Both the position numbers and the translations under genes were made by a program. A stretch of 41,932 bases of DNA from positions 1 to 41,932 of the forward strand of contig CALVYN010000005.1 of assembly GCA_944372245.1 (NCBI GenBank), read 5' to 3'. How positions within the stretch are numbered: position 1 is the stretch's first letter; each line of letters starts with the position of its first letter. The notes under the pieces were generated by a model, which was not told the DNA's origin, ran no database searches, and saw only the letters and a program-made list of their open reading frames with translations. Below are positions 9,101 to 15,697 of the stretch, piece after piece. The stretch is from an uncultured Bacilli bacterium. Its GTDB lineage: Bacteria; Bacillota_I; Bacilli_A; RFN20; CAG-288.

Positions 9101-10781
9101 ACTTCTGCCAGTTCCAGGCATGGATGTCTCCAGGCTTTCTGTTCTTCCAAGCATCAGTCTTCTTAGCCCAGGAATTCGGGTTGTTAGCATTGTTATCGAG
9201 AGGGCCGATATAGTAGGGAATCTTGAACTTGAAGATGCTCAGAATCTTTTCAGAGACGGAGAGGCCATCCGCATCTTTAGCCTTCAAGAAGGGATAGTAC
9301 TGCTCCATCCTCGCGAGAATGGCTCCCAACTCCTTCTGATGGAGCTGCCTCTTGATGATTCCATTCTCGCCGCTGTTCTGCCGCAGCAGATAATCATTCG
9401 CTTCAATCTGAGCGAGGATTTTCTTCTTCTCTTCGATCTCTTTCCTCTCAAAGTCAGAAGTGGGAGAAGCCTTATCCAGATTCTCCTTCTTATCCATATC
9501 GAGCGTCTTCTTCAAAAAGTCATAAAACTCATCACACTTAACATGACCACCCTTACCAGCCGTATTGTTGGCAAAATCACGTCCCTTGCGGCCCTGGACC
9601 AGAGTACTTCCAACATAGTGAGAGTAGTTGGCAGGAGAGCCTTTACCATCGCTGGCCTCTCTGAAGATTGCGTTGTACTTCTGAGGATAGTAGGTCTTCA
9701 CAAACCTCTTCAGCTCTCTGAGCTGCTGGTGGTGCTTCTCATACCTTTCAACCATAGCATCGGAGATCGTGCTGTTATCTCCGAGAATCCTGGTCAATTT
9801 GAGAGCGTCGTTGAATCTCTTGCAGCAGGTCAGGATGTTGGACACATCTTCGGGATAGGAATCTAGTTTCGGCTCGATCTTCTCATCCCAATCATCCAAG
9901 CTAAAGCTGCCCAGCTGCTCCACATCCTCGATCGAGCCAGGGAAAAGGTCAGAGAACTTCGTCTTGCCGCCCGAGATGAGGGCGAGGATCTTCCCCTCCA
10001 TATTGGTCAGCGTTCGGGTATCAAAGATGCCAAGCAAGGCTTCCTTGGTATTCATGCTGCCTTCAATCTTAGGAAGGATCTCCTCCTTGATCTTCTCAGC
10101 CTGTTCGTAGCTGATTTCAAAGCCGCAGGGAACAATATTCTCCTCCGTCTTTTCAGAGAACAGGAGACCATCCTGACTGAGATTCACATAGGAAGCGTCG
10201 ATCTGATTAAAGAGGTCTTTGATCTCATCAGCATTGACGTTGTTTCCCAAGTTATCTGAGGGGTCCAGGAAGTTTCCGCGATACTTGATAATGTGGTGAA
10301 TAGCGAGATAGACCAGCCTGATATCGGGCTTCACAGGGCCGGTCCACTCCATGAGGGCTTTGCGGAGATGAAAGATCGTCGGATATTTCTTGAAGAAATC
10401 TCTGTCTTTGTAGTCAGGGTCATCAAAGAGGATACTCTTCTTAACCCTCACTCGATTGGCTTCATCCTTCCAATCAAAGGAGAAGGAGTAGTCGAGCCGG
10501 TGGAAGAAGTTGGGGTCGACCTTCTGGATCTCGTCGGCAAAGAGCTGACGCAGCTCGAAGATGCGAGCGCGCCTGCGCTCGAGGCGCTTCCGCTGCGTGC
10601 GGAACATGCGCCTATCATTGGCCGTCTTAGCCTCATCGAAGAGACGGATTCCCCACAGGTGCTGATTTCTCTTTCTCAGCAGCTTGAAGTTTCCATCGGT
10701 GACAGCCCATCCCACACTATTAGTGCCCAGGTCAAGACCCAGGTAAACCATATTGGTCTTCTTGTCCTTGTTTTCTCCCAT
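6153..10781 (-). CDS. cas9: Type II-A Cas9 RNA-guided endonuclease, large and compositionally mosaic
   Basis: Cas9 cuts both strands of DNA matched by crRNA:tracrRNA. Its 1542 aa carry all nuclease motifs: RuvC-I YLGLDLGTNSVGW (Asp17), an Arg-rich bridge helix (RTQRKRLERRRARIFELR), RuvC-II IFMESPRS (Glu858), HNH YDIDHIIPRS (His957) with VSQSVNRDKK, and RuvC-III FHHAHDAYIN (Asp1115). S. pyogenes Cas9 has these at 10, 762, 840 and 986, so about 90 extra residues lie in the REC lobe, with smaller gains around HNH and in the C-terminal domain. ESPTGFYRHKIFEL near the end matches the QSITGLYETRIDLS region of SpCas9. The start was set at MGENKDKK, preceded by AAAAGGGG 9 nt upstream; a Met nine codons earlier has no ribosome site. 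The last 1.1 kb is much more AT-rich than the rest. PAM is unknown. Confidence 0.97.
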   Translation of the reverse strand: MGENKDKKTNMVYLGLDLGTNSVGWAVTDGNFKLLRKRNQHLWGIRLFDEAKTANDRRMFRTQRKRLERRRARIFELRQLFADEIQKVDPNFFHRLDYSFSFDWKDEANRVRVKKSILFDDPDYKDRDFFKKYPTIFHLRKALMEWTGPVKPDIRLVYLAIHHIIKYRGNFLDPSDNLGNNVNADEIKDLFNQIDASYVNLSQDGLLFSEKTEENIVPCGFEISYEQAEKIKEEILPKIEGSMNTKEALLGIFDTRTLTNMEGKILALISGGKTKFSDLFPGSIEDVEQLGSFSLDDWDEKIEPKLDSYPEDVSNILTCCKRFNDALKLTRILGDNSTISDAMVERYEKHHQQLRELKRFVKTYYPQKYNAIFREASDGKGSPANYSHYVGSTLVQGRKGRDFANNTAGKGGHVKCDEFYDFLKKTLDMDKKENLDKASPTSDFERKEIEEKKKILAQIEANDYLLRQNSGENGIIKRQLHQKELGAILARMEQYYPFLKAKDADGLSVSEKILSIFKFKIPYYIGPLDNNANNPNSWAKKTDAWKNRKPGDIHAWNWQKFVNEDQAAEEFIQRMVNKCSYILSANTLPRFSILYSEYCVLNEINKIVIKSGNSLCYLDQATKDDVLDLYKTKGKVSKTDISEVVKKHLGRSDFKLYTAGSTSDDDKLLTNDYLQANMRSYVDLKNILGSAFDVEKAEQIIKAITLFEDRSILLKQVKKIMPSLSRGQVEKILKLRYKGWGSLSEQLLTELKAGVVNDDDVIFYTGPSIIELMRRVTKKNGADYSENFMQILYNEDYHFLDQIKEINEKTSDKYTNYVDYTLNLHGSPMTKRAIIQAMKIVREVEHIIGRPVDAIFMESPRSQDPSIPKAQKVNGNDLNRKKVLENQYKYAQRVAIEKYSTFATRISKFQKKLSKTDISLKAKRYFLYFNQLGYDVYTGKPIDFDDLDKENLYDIDHIIPRSVKKDDSLDNLVLVSQSVNRDKKKDIYPIPTNIIQDNPDARRVIEFLHQSKLISDSKYDRLMRPVTRPLTDEEKATFINRQIVSTSQSIKLLWDVLHTDYFNRIQKQHPDWDSKAIEDAIPELNMPRASLAHEFRDKFDIPKCRETNDFHHAHDAYINIITGECSKSFYHLTWKIDKVTKAWVSNDQNNKDRILENNPDRKVTTRLVDKIFNGNIPCRFSTSRFDWIPGEMAHSTIQLVKRQLRNTDILYTKMLVQSKGAFSKSNPLSPRMIKGEDYFPLKSSENSDDRFQMMSDTHKYGFYPKPSVSFFSLVKYEGNDDSNFFYLLPIQRIVASKYLSNPEFAKQYACNQIECKNAKILINKISINTLFELGSGKLPIRIASKTSNSFVYELSYQPFYSYEMQKYCQSIVYINNQINEFGKASKDEKSIAKLVDSFISHINAKLADKFKITTDNNLIIFDYIKSYLTKNRFKDTTLFRFNKNKLSNKRDVFKSLPICDQIITLTNLFKLIHCGRSSGVDLRKIGLVKQAGICLLGIKLSGPLSIYTESPTGFYRHKIFELDDQGNGKVFLNDGSVSDSDD

Positions 10782-10794
10782 GCTGTGAAACCCC

Positions 10795-10822
10795 TTTTCA
10801 ATCAGCATTTAAAGGATATACT
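10795..10822 (+). promoter_or_regulatory. Predicted tracrRNA promoter, divergent from cas9
   Basis: A -10 box TATACT (10817-10822) follows a -35-like TTTTCA (10795-10800, 4 of 6 consensus) after a 16-nt spacer. This places the start of transcription near 10829, about 15 nt before the anti-repeat. The -35 overlaps the cas9 leader and ribosome-site region, so tracrRNA and cas9 transcription may interfere with each other. Confidence 0.6.
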
Positions 10823-10828
10823 AATAGC

Positions 10829-10919
10829 GCAGCCAATAACTGCAAATCACAATACGAGTCGAGATAAAAATTTATTCTAATCGCCCTTGTGGCAGGCCCG
10901 CGTCGGCGGACCATTTTTT
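10829..10919 (+). ncRNA. tracrRNA of the type II-A system
   Basis: An anti-repeat starts at 10844: AAATCACAATAC, then GAG, then TCGAGAT (10859-10865). It is complementary to the minus-strand repeat. The lower stem pairs crRNA GUCUCGA with tracrRNA UCGAGAU, including a G·U first pair as in S. pyogenes. The bulge is 1 nt (A) on the crRNA and 3 nt (GAG) on the tracrRNA, and the upper stem is 12 bp. An AU-rich linker, a short GCC/GGC stem-loop (10882-10893) and a GC-rich hairpin (10894-10911, one mismatch) ending in ATTTTTT follow; the last is a rho-independent terminator. Start and end are predicted from the promoter and the T-run. The gene is divergent from cas9, as in S. pyogenes. Confidence 0.88.
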
Positions 10920-11211
10920 ATTTATAAAATTTCAAAGTTTAGATAAATTTAAGATAGAAAAGACTGCTTATTTACAATCAAAATCCATGATTTCCAACTT
11001 ACATATTTATATATAGATATTTCTTTTCTATTTCTTGTGGTCAACCTGCATGGGCTATGAAATTTACCATATCTCCGCCAAACTCATTGTGTCATTTTTG
11101 ATACGTTAAAACACAGTTCCTTGACCTTGTTCTAATGCCAAAACAACTGATTGCTTTTGTGCGAGTCATTGAGAACGTGCTATTAGTTAGACCGATATTG
11201 TCGTCTTCAAA
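10920..11211. other. AT-rich intergenic stretch with no recognised gene
   Basis: About 290 bp between the tracrRNA terminator and the next minus-strand terminator. It is strongly AT-rich, has stops in all frames at short intervals, and shows no RNA gene or convincing promoter. It marks the right edge of the CRISPR-Cas island. Confidence 0.6.
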
Positions 11212-11243
11212 TATAAAAACGGCAACCTTTTAAGGGTTGCCGT
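11212..11243 (-). terminator. Rho-independent terminator of the endonuclease/PopT-like/phosphatase cluster
   Basis: On the minus strand ACGGCAACC and GGTTGCCGT form a perfect 9-bp stem around a 7-nt loop, followed by TTTTATAT. It lies 88 nt after the stop of the phosphatase-superfamily gene. Confidence 0.88.
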
Positions 11244-11330
11244 CGTATCTTGATGCAGGAAATTTTCGCACTTCATTGCGGATTTATCATCTAGAACAAC
11301 GGAGTTCTGTGAAGCCTTCAAAGATTATTT

Positions 11331-12458
11331 CTAAGCGTTTGCAACACCGAGACTGAGGATTCGCTCCTCCTTGGTGGCGCCAGCGTGTCCCCAGTTGAGC
11401 TTAAAGTTGAACCCGTCCCAGAGGGACTTGTTAGAAGTCGAAATTAAGGTGTAGTCACCGATGAAGTCCTCGATATCGGGATGGGGAGTACCCCAGCCGA
11501 AGACGTGCTCGTCGTAGATCTGAGCCCGGTCGTACAGCTCGAAGTCGGAGGCGAAGTGACGGCGGTACTCCGCCTTGAACTCCTCGTGCTTATCGGGTTT
11601 GACGAAGAAGGTGGCGAAGCGTGCCTCGATGGAGAAGCGAGGCTCCTTGGAGTCCTCGAGGGTATCGCAGAAATTGGGATACTTTCTGATATCGATGTAA
11701 TTCTGCGCCACGTGTCCATGGTCGGCGATGAAGAGGAAGAGCACCTCGGGATTGCGGCGGCAGATCTCCGCCACGCACTGGTCGATGACCGACGTCACCT
11801 TGCGCACCTGCTCGGAGTTAACTCCATACTCGTGGAGGCTGTGGTCGGGCTCGGTCCAGTAGGCGTAGGTGAAACGGTTGCGGTTGCTGTCCCGAATCGC
11901 CTTCTCAACCTCCTCGAAGAAGACACCAGCCGAGGCCTTACGCGATTCATCGAGGCAGTTGAATCCCATGATGCTAGTGGCCGAGCCGTTGCCCAGACGG
12001 TCGTTGATCATATCGACGATCGAGCGATAGGTCAGAATGTCGGCCGGCTTGGGCCCCGAGACGAAGCGATCCTCGGTGCCCTCCAAGCGGCCGGAGAACA
12101 TTTCGACGTAGAGGTTGCTCTTACGGAAGTACTGGGTCCAGCCCAGCCAGCCGGTCTCGATGGGATACTTGCCCGAGAGGAGAGCGGTGGTGGCCGCCAC
12201 GGTGGTGGGAGGATAGACTGCCTCCATATCGAACCGCTGGTGGTCGATCATGAAGGGGCAGAAGTTCTTGAGCTTCTTCTGGATATACTTGCCAAAGCCG
12301 TCGAAGAGGAACAGGCAGATCCGCCTGTCGGGGTTCTTCTCCAGCAGCTCATCCAGGGGTTTGAAGGTGTCGTGGAAGGTAGGCAGGTCGAAATAATGCA
12401 GGATCGAATTGGAGAGATTCACCTGGGAATCGGTGGGCGAAAGTCTAGGGATGCTCAT
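11331..12458 (-). CDS. Alkaline phosphatase superfamily protein (type I phosphodiesterase/nucleotide pyrophosphatase-like)
   Basis: Enzymes of this superfamily hydrolyse phosphate mono- or diesters using two metal ions. The 375-aa protein shows the expected ligand pattern: Asp53 in LFLFDGFGKY, the candidate nucleophile Thr85/86 in YPPTTVAATTALLSG, EPDHSLHEYG, ADHGH and NWGHAGATKEE. No signal peptide or membrane segment is visible, so it is probably cytoplasmic. The start was set at MSIPRLSP because GGAGGT lies 7 nt upstream. The gene begins 1 nt after the stop of the PopT-like gene, so the two are co-transcribed and probably coupled. The substrate cannot be read from sequence; the pairing with a lipid-carrier transporter homologue suggests a phospho-headgroup or polyprenyl substrate only as a guess. 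Confidence 0.8.
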   Translation of the reverse strand: MSIPRLSPTDSQVNLSNSILHYFDLPTFHDTFKPLDELLEKNPDRRICLFLFDGFGKYIQKKLKNFCPFMIDHQRFDMEAVYPPTTVAATTALLSGKYPIETGWLGWTQYFRKSNLYVEMFSGRLEGTEDRFVSGPKPADILTYRSIVDMINDRLGNGSATSIMGFNCLDESRKASAGVFFEEVEKAIRDSNRNRFTYAYWTEPDHSLHEYGVNSEQVRKVTSVIDQCVAEICRRNPEVLFLFIADHGHVAQNYIDIRKYPNFCDTLEDSKEPRFSIEARFATFFVKPDKHEEFKAEYRRHFASDFELYDRAQIYDEHVFGWGTPHPDIEDFIGDYTLISTSNKSLWDGFNFKLNWGHAGATKEERILSLGVANA

Positions 12459-12459
12459 C

Positions 12460-13731
12460 TCATCTACCTCCGAGAATATCTTCGAGCATCTTCTCATCCT
12501 CGCTCAGCTGGCGGTCAGCGGGAGCCGAGGGTTGCTTATCTTTAGCGGGCTCTTCCTTGTGTTCAGAGGGAATCTCACCGCCATTCAACACCTCATCCAG
12601 CCTTTCGGTCGCATCGGCATCATCGGGTTTGATATCCGGTATGACCGGGGTGGCGACAGCCGGGGCCACCGAGTCCGCACTCTCGTAGCGCAGGTCGGTG
12701 CGGGCATCGAAGGCGGGGCGGTAATCCTCGCCGGGATAGGGTGTGGCACCCTTCTCGTTGGAGAGGACGACAGGCTTGAGGATATGGTATCTGAAGAGGT
12801 TGGCAAACAGGGGAACTAGACCGACAGCCAAACCGGCGACACCCATGGCCAGATAGATCCAGACCAGAGCTCCCTTCTCCTGGCTGGTGCTGGCTGTAAA
12901 GGAGGAGTAGTACCTGTCCCAGCTGGTCACGACGTAGTAGATGAGAGTCGCCGCGGTGAAGGCGGAGCCGAAGCAGGAGAGATAGGAATCCAGGCCGGAT
13001 ACCTTCTTTCTAGCCCAGCCCTTCAGCAGTCCAAAGAGGAAGAAGAACAGGGTGAACAGGGCAGCAAAGAGACAGATGGCAACGATGTAGGAGGACTTTT
13101 CTCCCGTGCCCCTCAAAGCCGTGTTGAAGGTGATATCGAGGAACTGGTGTAGGCCCAGCGGCATGAGTGCGATACCGGAGAAGCCCGGGCAGAAAGCCGA
13201 GAGAGCCAGAAGGAGCGCGCCGAGAGTCAGACCGAGATAGGTGGTGGCCCCACCCTCGTCGATCGACAGCGAAGAGGAGATGTCTCCGAGGCCGAAACAG
13301 AGGGCTGCAAATGTGCCAACTCCAATGATGAGAGCAAGGATGCCAAATCCCGGCTTAGCTTTCTCATTCTTGAATTCATCTCTTCTAACAAATCCGCGGG
13401 CTGCGGTGAACAGCGAGTCGGAGAGACCGCCGATGGTCAGACCTATAACCAGGATCAGAAAGCCTAGGCTAAGGTTGGTCCGCATCTCGTAGACGGGGAT
13501 GCTGAAGGCGCAGAAAGCCAGTCCAAAGAGGACGAGGACCGTCAGCGGCAGAAGAAAGCGCGCCAGCCAGCCGCGGCGGCCGTAGATGATGTCGACGATC
13601 CTCCGCTCGGTCCCATAGGGCGTCAGGAGGCTGTTGAAGGAGAGGCCGGGCACTGCGGAGGCCAGACCGGTCCCGATCAGGCTGAGCCAAGGCCAGCCCC
13701 GTTCATTCTCTTCACGCGCTTTCTCTCTCAT
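12460..13731 (-). CDS. DUF368-like membrane protein (candidate PopT-type undecaprenyl-phosphate translocase)
   Basis: The 423-aa protein has about eight to ten hydrophobic segments up to residue ~310, then a charged cytoplasmic tail of about 100 residues rich in Asp, Glu and Pro. Two related re-entrant-like motifs, ASAVPGLSFNSLL near residue 24 and SAFCPGFSGIALMPLGL near residue 180, match the duplicated (V/L)PGxS pattern of DUF368/PopT proteins. That family includes transporters recycling undecaprenyl phosphate across the membrane. The motifs are divergent (F in place of the second Gly), so the function is inferred. The stop abuts the phosphatase-superfamily start. The ribosome site (GGGAG, 11 nt away) is weak. 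Confidence 0.6.
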   Translation of the reverse strand: MREKAREENERGWPWLSLIGTGLASAVPGLSFNSLLTPYGTERRIVDIIYGRRGWLARFLLPLTVLVLFGLAFCAFSIPVYEMRTNLSLGFLILVIGLTIGGLSDSLFTAARGFVRRDEFKNEKAKPGFGILALIIGVGTFAALCFGLGDISSSLSIDEGGATTYLGLTLGALLLALSAFCPGFSGIALMPLGLHQFLDITFNTALRGTGEKSSYIVAICLFAALFTLFFFLFGLLKGWARKKVSGLDSYLSCFGSAFTAATLIYYVVTSWDRYYSSFTASTSQEKGALVWIYLAMGVAGLAVGLVPLFANLFRYHILKPVVLSNEKGATPYPGEDYRPAFDARTDLRYESADSVAPAVATPVIPDIKPDDADATERLDEVLNGGEIPSEHKEEPAKDKQPSAPADRQLSEDEKMLEDILGGR

Positions 13732-13773
13732 GATTCCGTTCGCTCCCAGACACCAGGAGATTCTAAACGAAGT

Positions 13774-15246
13774 CTAGCTATTCCAGATAGCGTCGGCCAG
13801 GTCGGGATAGTCGATGAAGGGGTTGCGGTTGCCCTGATACTGGTAGACGCGGTCGTTGCGCTGGCGCTCGAAGTCGTCCACAGGATCCTCCTCATTCCAC
13901 TCCAGCATGACGGAGAGCAGACCCATAGAGTCGTCGGGCGAAGCTAGAGGATCGTCGTTGAGGTTCAGGTTGTCGTACCTAGTCGCCATGTAGAAGCAGA
14001 TGCGAGCCGCATCGCCGCGCCAGTCGCCAGCGTACTCGTGGAGGCCGGAGAGGTTATCGCCGGTGTCGACGTTGGGATAGAAGTAGCCCTCCTGGCCCGA
14101 GGTCTCGGGCACATCCTCGTTTCCGAAGAAGCGGTTCGAGTGGTAGTTGTTGGTCGAGGCGCAGGCCACGCGGAGGTTGTGCAGGTCGGACTGAGCGCCC
14201 TGCTCCTTGTCGTCGTGGCCATCCTCGCCCGCGGGCAGGCCCAGGTGCGAGGCCGCCCAGACGTGCTCGCGCTGCCAGGAGCCGCCGCCAGTCCAGGTGG
14301 CGGGGATGTAGTCGCCATCCCACATGCCGAGGTCATAGCCGGGCCGGTCGAGGCTCTCGTCGGTGTATAGGAGCATCTGCTTGGCGTCACCGTAGTCCAG
14401 GACCTCGTTGTCGCTGATGCGGTCCCTGAGGGCGAGGAGCAGCGCTTCGCCCTGCTGGGTCAGATCGACATCGGCGTAGTAGATCTCCGGGGTGGTCAGC
14501 TCGTAGGCGACCTCGGGGATATCGTTCTCGCCCGGGGTCACGGGGTCACGGGTGGCACCGGAGTCGTCGGTGATCTCGCCGGGCAGGCCGTCGGGGTTGT
14601 ACAGGGAGATGGAGAGCTCGTAGAAGTACATGGCCTTCTGCTCGGCCTTCAGGCTGAGGCTGAAGGTCTCAGCGGGCACCTCGAGGCTGTTCTCGAAGAT
14701 GGACTGAAGGCCATCAGCAGCCGTGAAGGCCTGCTGGAAGGTGTGGTCGCCAAAGGTGGCCTCCAGATGGGCCGAACCGCCGCTGGCGTTCTCCACGGTG
14801 GCCGACCAGCCGGTCACCACGGTGCCCTCGGGCAGGGCGGTGGTCAGCACCCAGCCCGCAGTCTGAGGCTTGCTGGCCGAGCCGACCTGGACGCCGGAAT
14901 TGTGCTGGGAGAAGTAGTCCACTCCGCTGAAGCTGAAGGTCAGTCCGTTGACGGTGGTCTCGCCCGCGCTCAGCTTGCTGCCGCTGAGCCCGGAGGAGAA
15001 GTCATCCTTGATGAAGGCGTGGCGGAAGGTGCGGGTGTTGGAATCCTGGACCGGGGTCGAGGAGGAAGAGGAGGATGAAGAGGAGGAGCTGGATGAAGAG
15101 GCCGGAGTGGACGAGGAGACAGGGGTGGAGTCTGACGAGGGGGAGGAGGACGACGAGTTGCCGAAGATGCTCTCGATGAAATCGCACGAGGCGAGCGGGG
15201 CGACGCAGGCCAGAGCCAGAGTCGCGATAAGAGTTCTCTTATTCAA
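13774..15246 (-). CDS. Secreted endonuclease I family lipoprotein
   Basis: A 490-aa extracellular nuclease anchored as a lipoprotein. The signal peptide ends in lipobox LASC (Cys21). A poly-Ser/Pro linker (about residues 31-67), a beta-rich domain (about 73-215) and a C-terminal EndA/NucM domain follow. Family motifs visible are REHVWAASH (catalytic His region), DLHNLRVA, a following Asn-rich segment, RGDAARICFYMATRYD, LLSVMLEWN and VDDFERQRNDRVYQYQGNRNPFIDYPDL. These enzymes digest DNA non-specifically outside the cell, for nutrition or to degrade extracellular DNA. The start codon is TTG, supported by GGAGGT 7 nt upstream. The DUF368-like gene begins 42 nt downstream on the same strand, so all three genes may share a transcript. 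Confidence 0.88.
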   Translation of the reverse strand: MNKRTLIATLALACVAPLASCDFIESIFGNSSSSSPSSDSTPVSSSTPASSSSSSSSSSSSSSTPVQDSNTRTFRHAFIKDDFSSGLSGSKLSAGETTVNGLTFSFSGVDYFSQHNSGVQVGSASKPQTAGWVLTTALPEGTVVTGWSATVENASGGSAHLEATFGDHTFQQAFTAADGLQSIFENSLEVPAETFSLSLKAEQKAMYFYELSISLYNPDGLPGEITDDSGATRDPVTPGENDIPEVAYELTTPEIYYADVDLTQQGEALLLALRDRISDNEVLDYGDAKQMLLYTDESLDRPGYDLGMWDGDYIPATWTGGGSWQREHVWAASHLGLPAGEDGHDDKEQGAQSDLHNLRVACASTNNYHSNRFFGNEDVPETSGQEGYFYPNVDTGDNLSGLHEYAGDWRGDAARICFYMATRYDNLNLNDDPLASPDDSMGLLSVMLEWNEEDPVDDFERQRNDRVYQYQGNRNPFIDYPDLADAIWNS

Positions 15247-15412
15247 AGTTAAAACCTCCGTTACAAGCTTGGATATGTAGCGGTCTCAGGATATTCCCTC
15301 AATGTGATACCACACCCACCGAGGTTTCGCACCACGCAATCGGTCTCAGCAGCTAGGTTAGACCCAGAATAACCCCGATATTTTCAAACTTTATTGTTAT
15401 TACTAGCACATA

Positions 15413-15418
15413 TATAAT
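15413..15418 (+). promoter_or_regulatory. Candidate -10 box for the S4-recF-gyrB-gyrA cluster
   Basis: A perfect TATAAT lies 45 nt before the S4 gene, in an AT-rich stretch that contrasts with the coding sequence. No strong -35 is seen at the right distance. No DnaA-box cluster (TTATNCACA) was recognised in this intergenic region. Confidence 0.5.
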
Positions 15419-15463
15419 ATATAAACGCGCGCACACGTGCGCCTGCGCGAGGAGAGACACATC

Positions 15464-15697
15464 ATGGCTGCTGAGAGAACCGTCGAGCTGAAGCCCGGGG
15501 AGGAGTTCATCCGCCTCGGCCAGCTCCTGAAGTATACCGGGGTCGTCGACCGCGGCTCGGACGTCAGGGACTACCTGGCCACCCGAGCGGTGACCGTCGA
15601 TGGCCGGGCCGAGAACCGGCGCGGGGCGAAGATCCGCCCCGGCCAGGTCGTGGCCACCGATGAGCTCATCATCAGGGTATGCGCATCCGCGAACTGA
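15464..15697 (+). CDS. S4-domain RNA-binding protein (YaaA/RlbA type)
   Basis: A 77-aa protein made almost entirely of one S4 RNA-binding fold: EEFIRLGQLLKYTGVVDRGSDVRDYLATRAVTVDGR, then RRGAKIRPGQVV. This small family is typically encoded just before recF in Bacillota and is linked to ribosome assembly or translation. The start was set at MAAERT with GAGGAGAG 7-8 nt upstream; an upstream in-frame GTG would overlap the ribosome site. The 3' end overlaps recF by 19 nt, indicating coupling. Unlike B. subtilis, dnaA and dnaN are not upstream; the endonuclease gene lies there on the other strand. Confidence 0.88.
   Translation: MAAERTVELKPGEEFIRLGQLLKYTGVVDRGSDVRDYLATRAVTVDGRAENRRGAKIRPGQVVATDELIIRVCASAN

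Noticed and set aside
8838-9866. Long open frame on the plus strand opposite cas9
   Set aside because: Antisense shadow of the cas9 REC region; composition follows cas9 codons and it has no family motifs.
15247-15463. Replication origin next to recF
   Set aside because: No DnaA boxes and no dnaA or dnaN nearby; only an AT-rich promoter region is visible.
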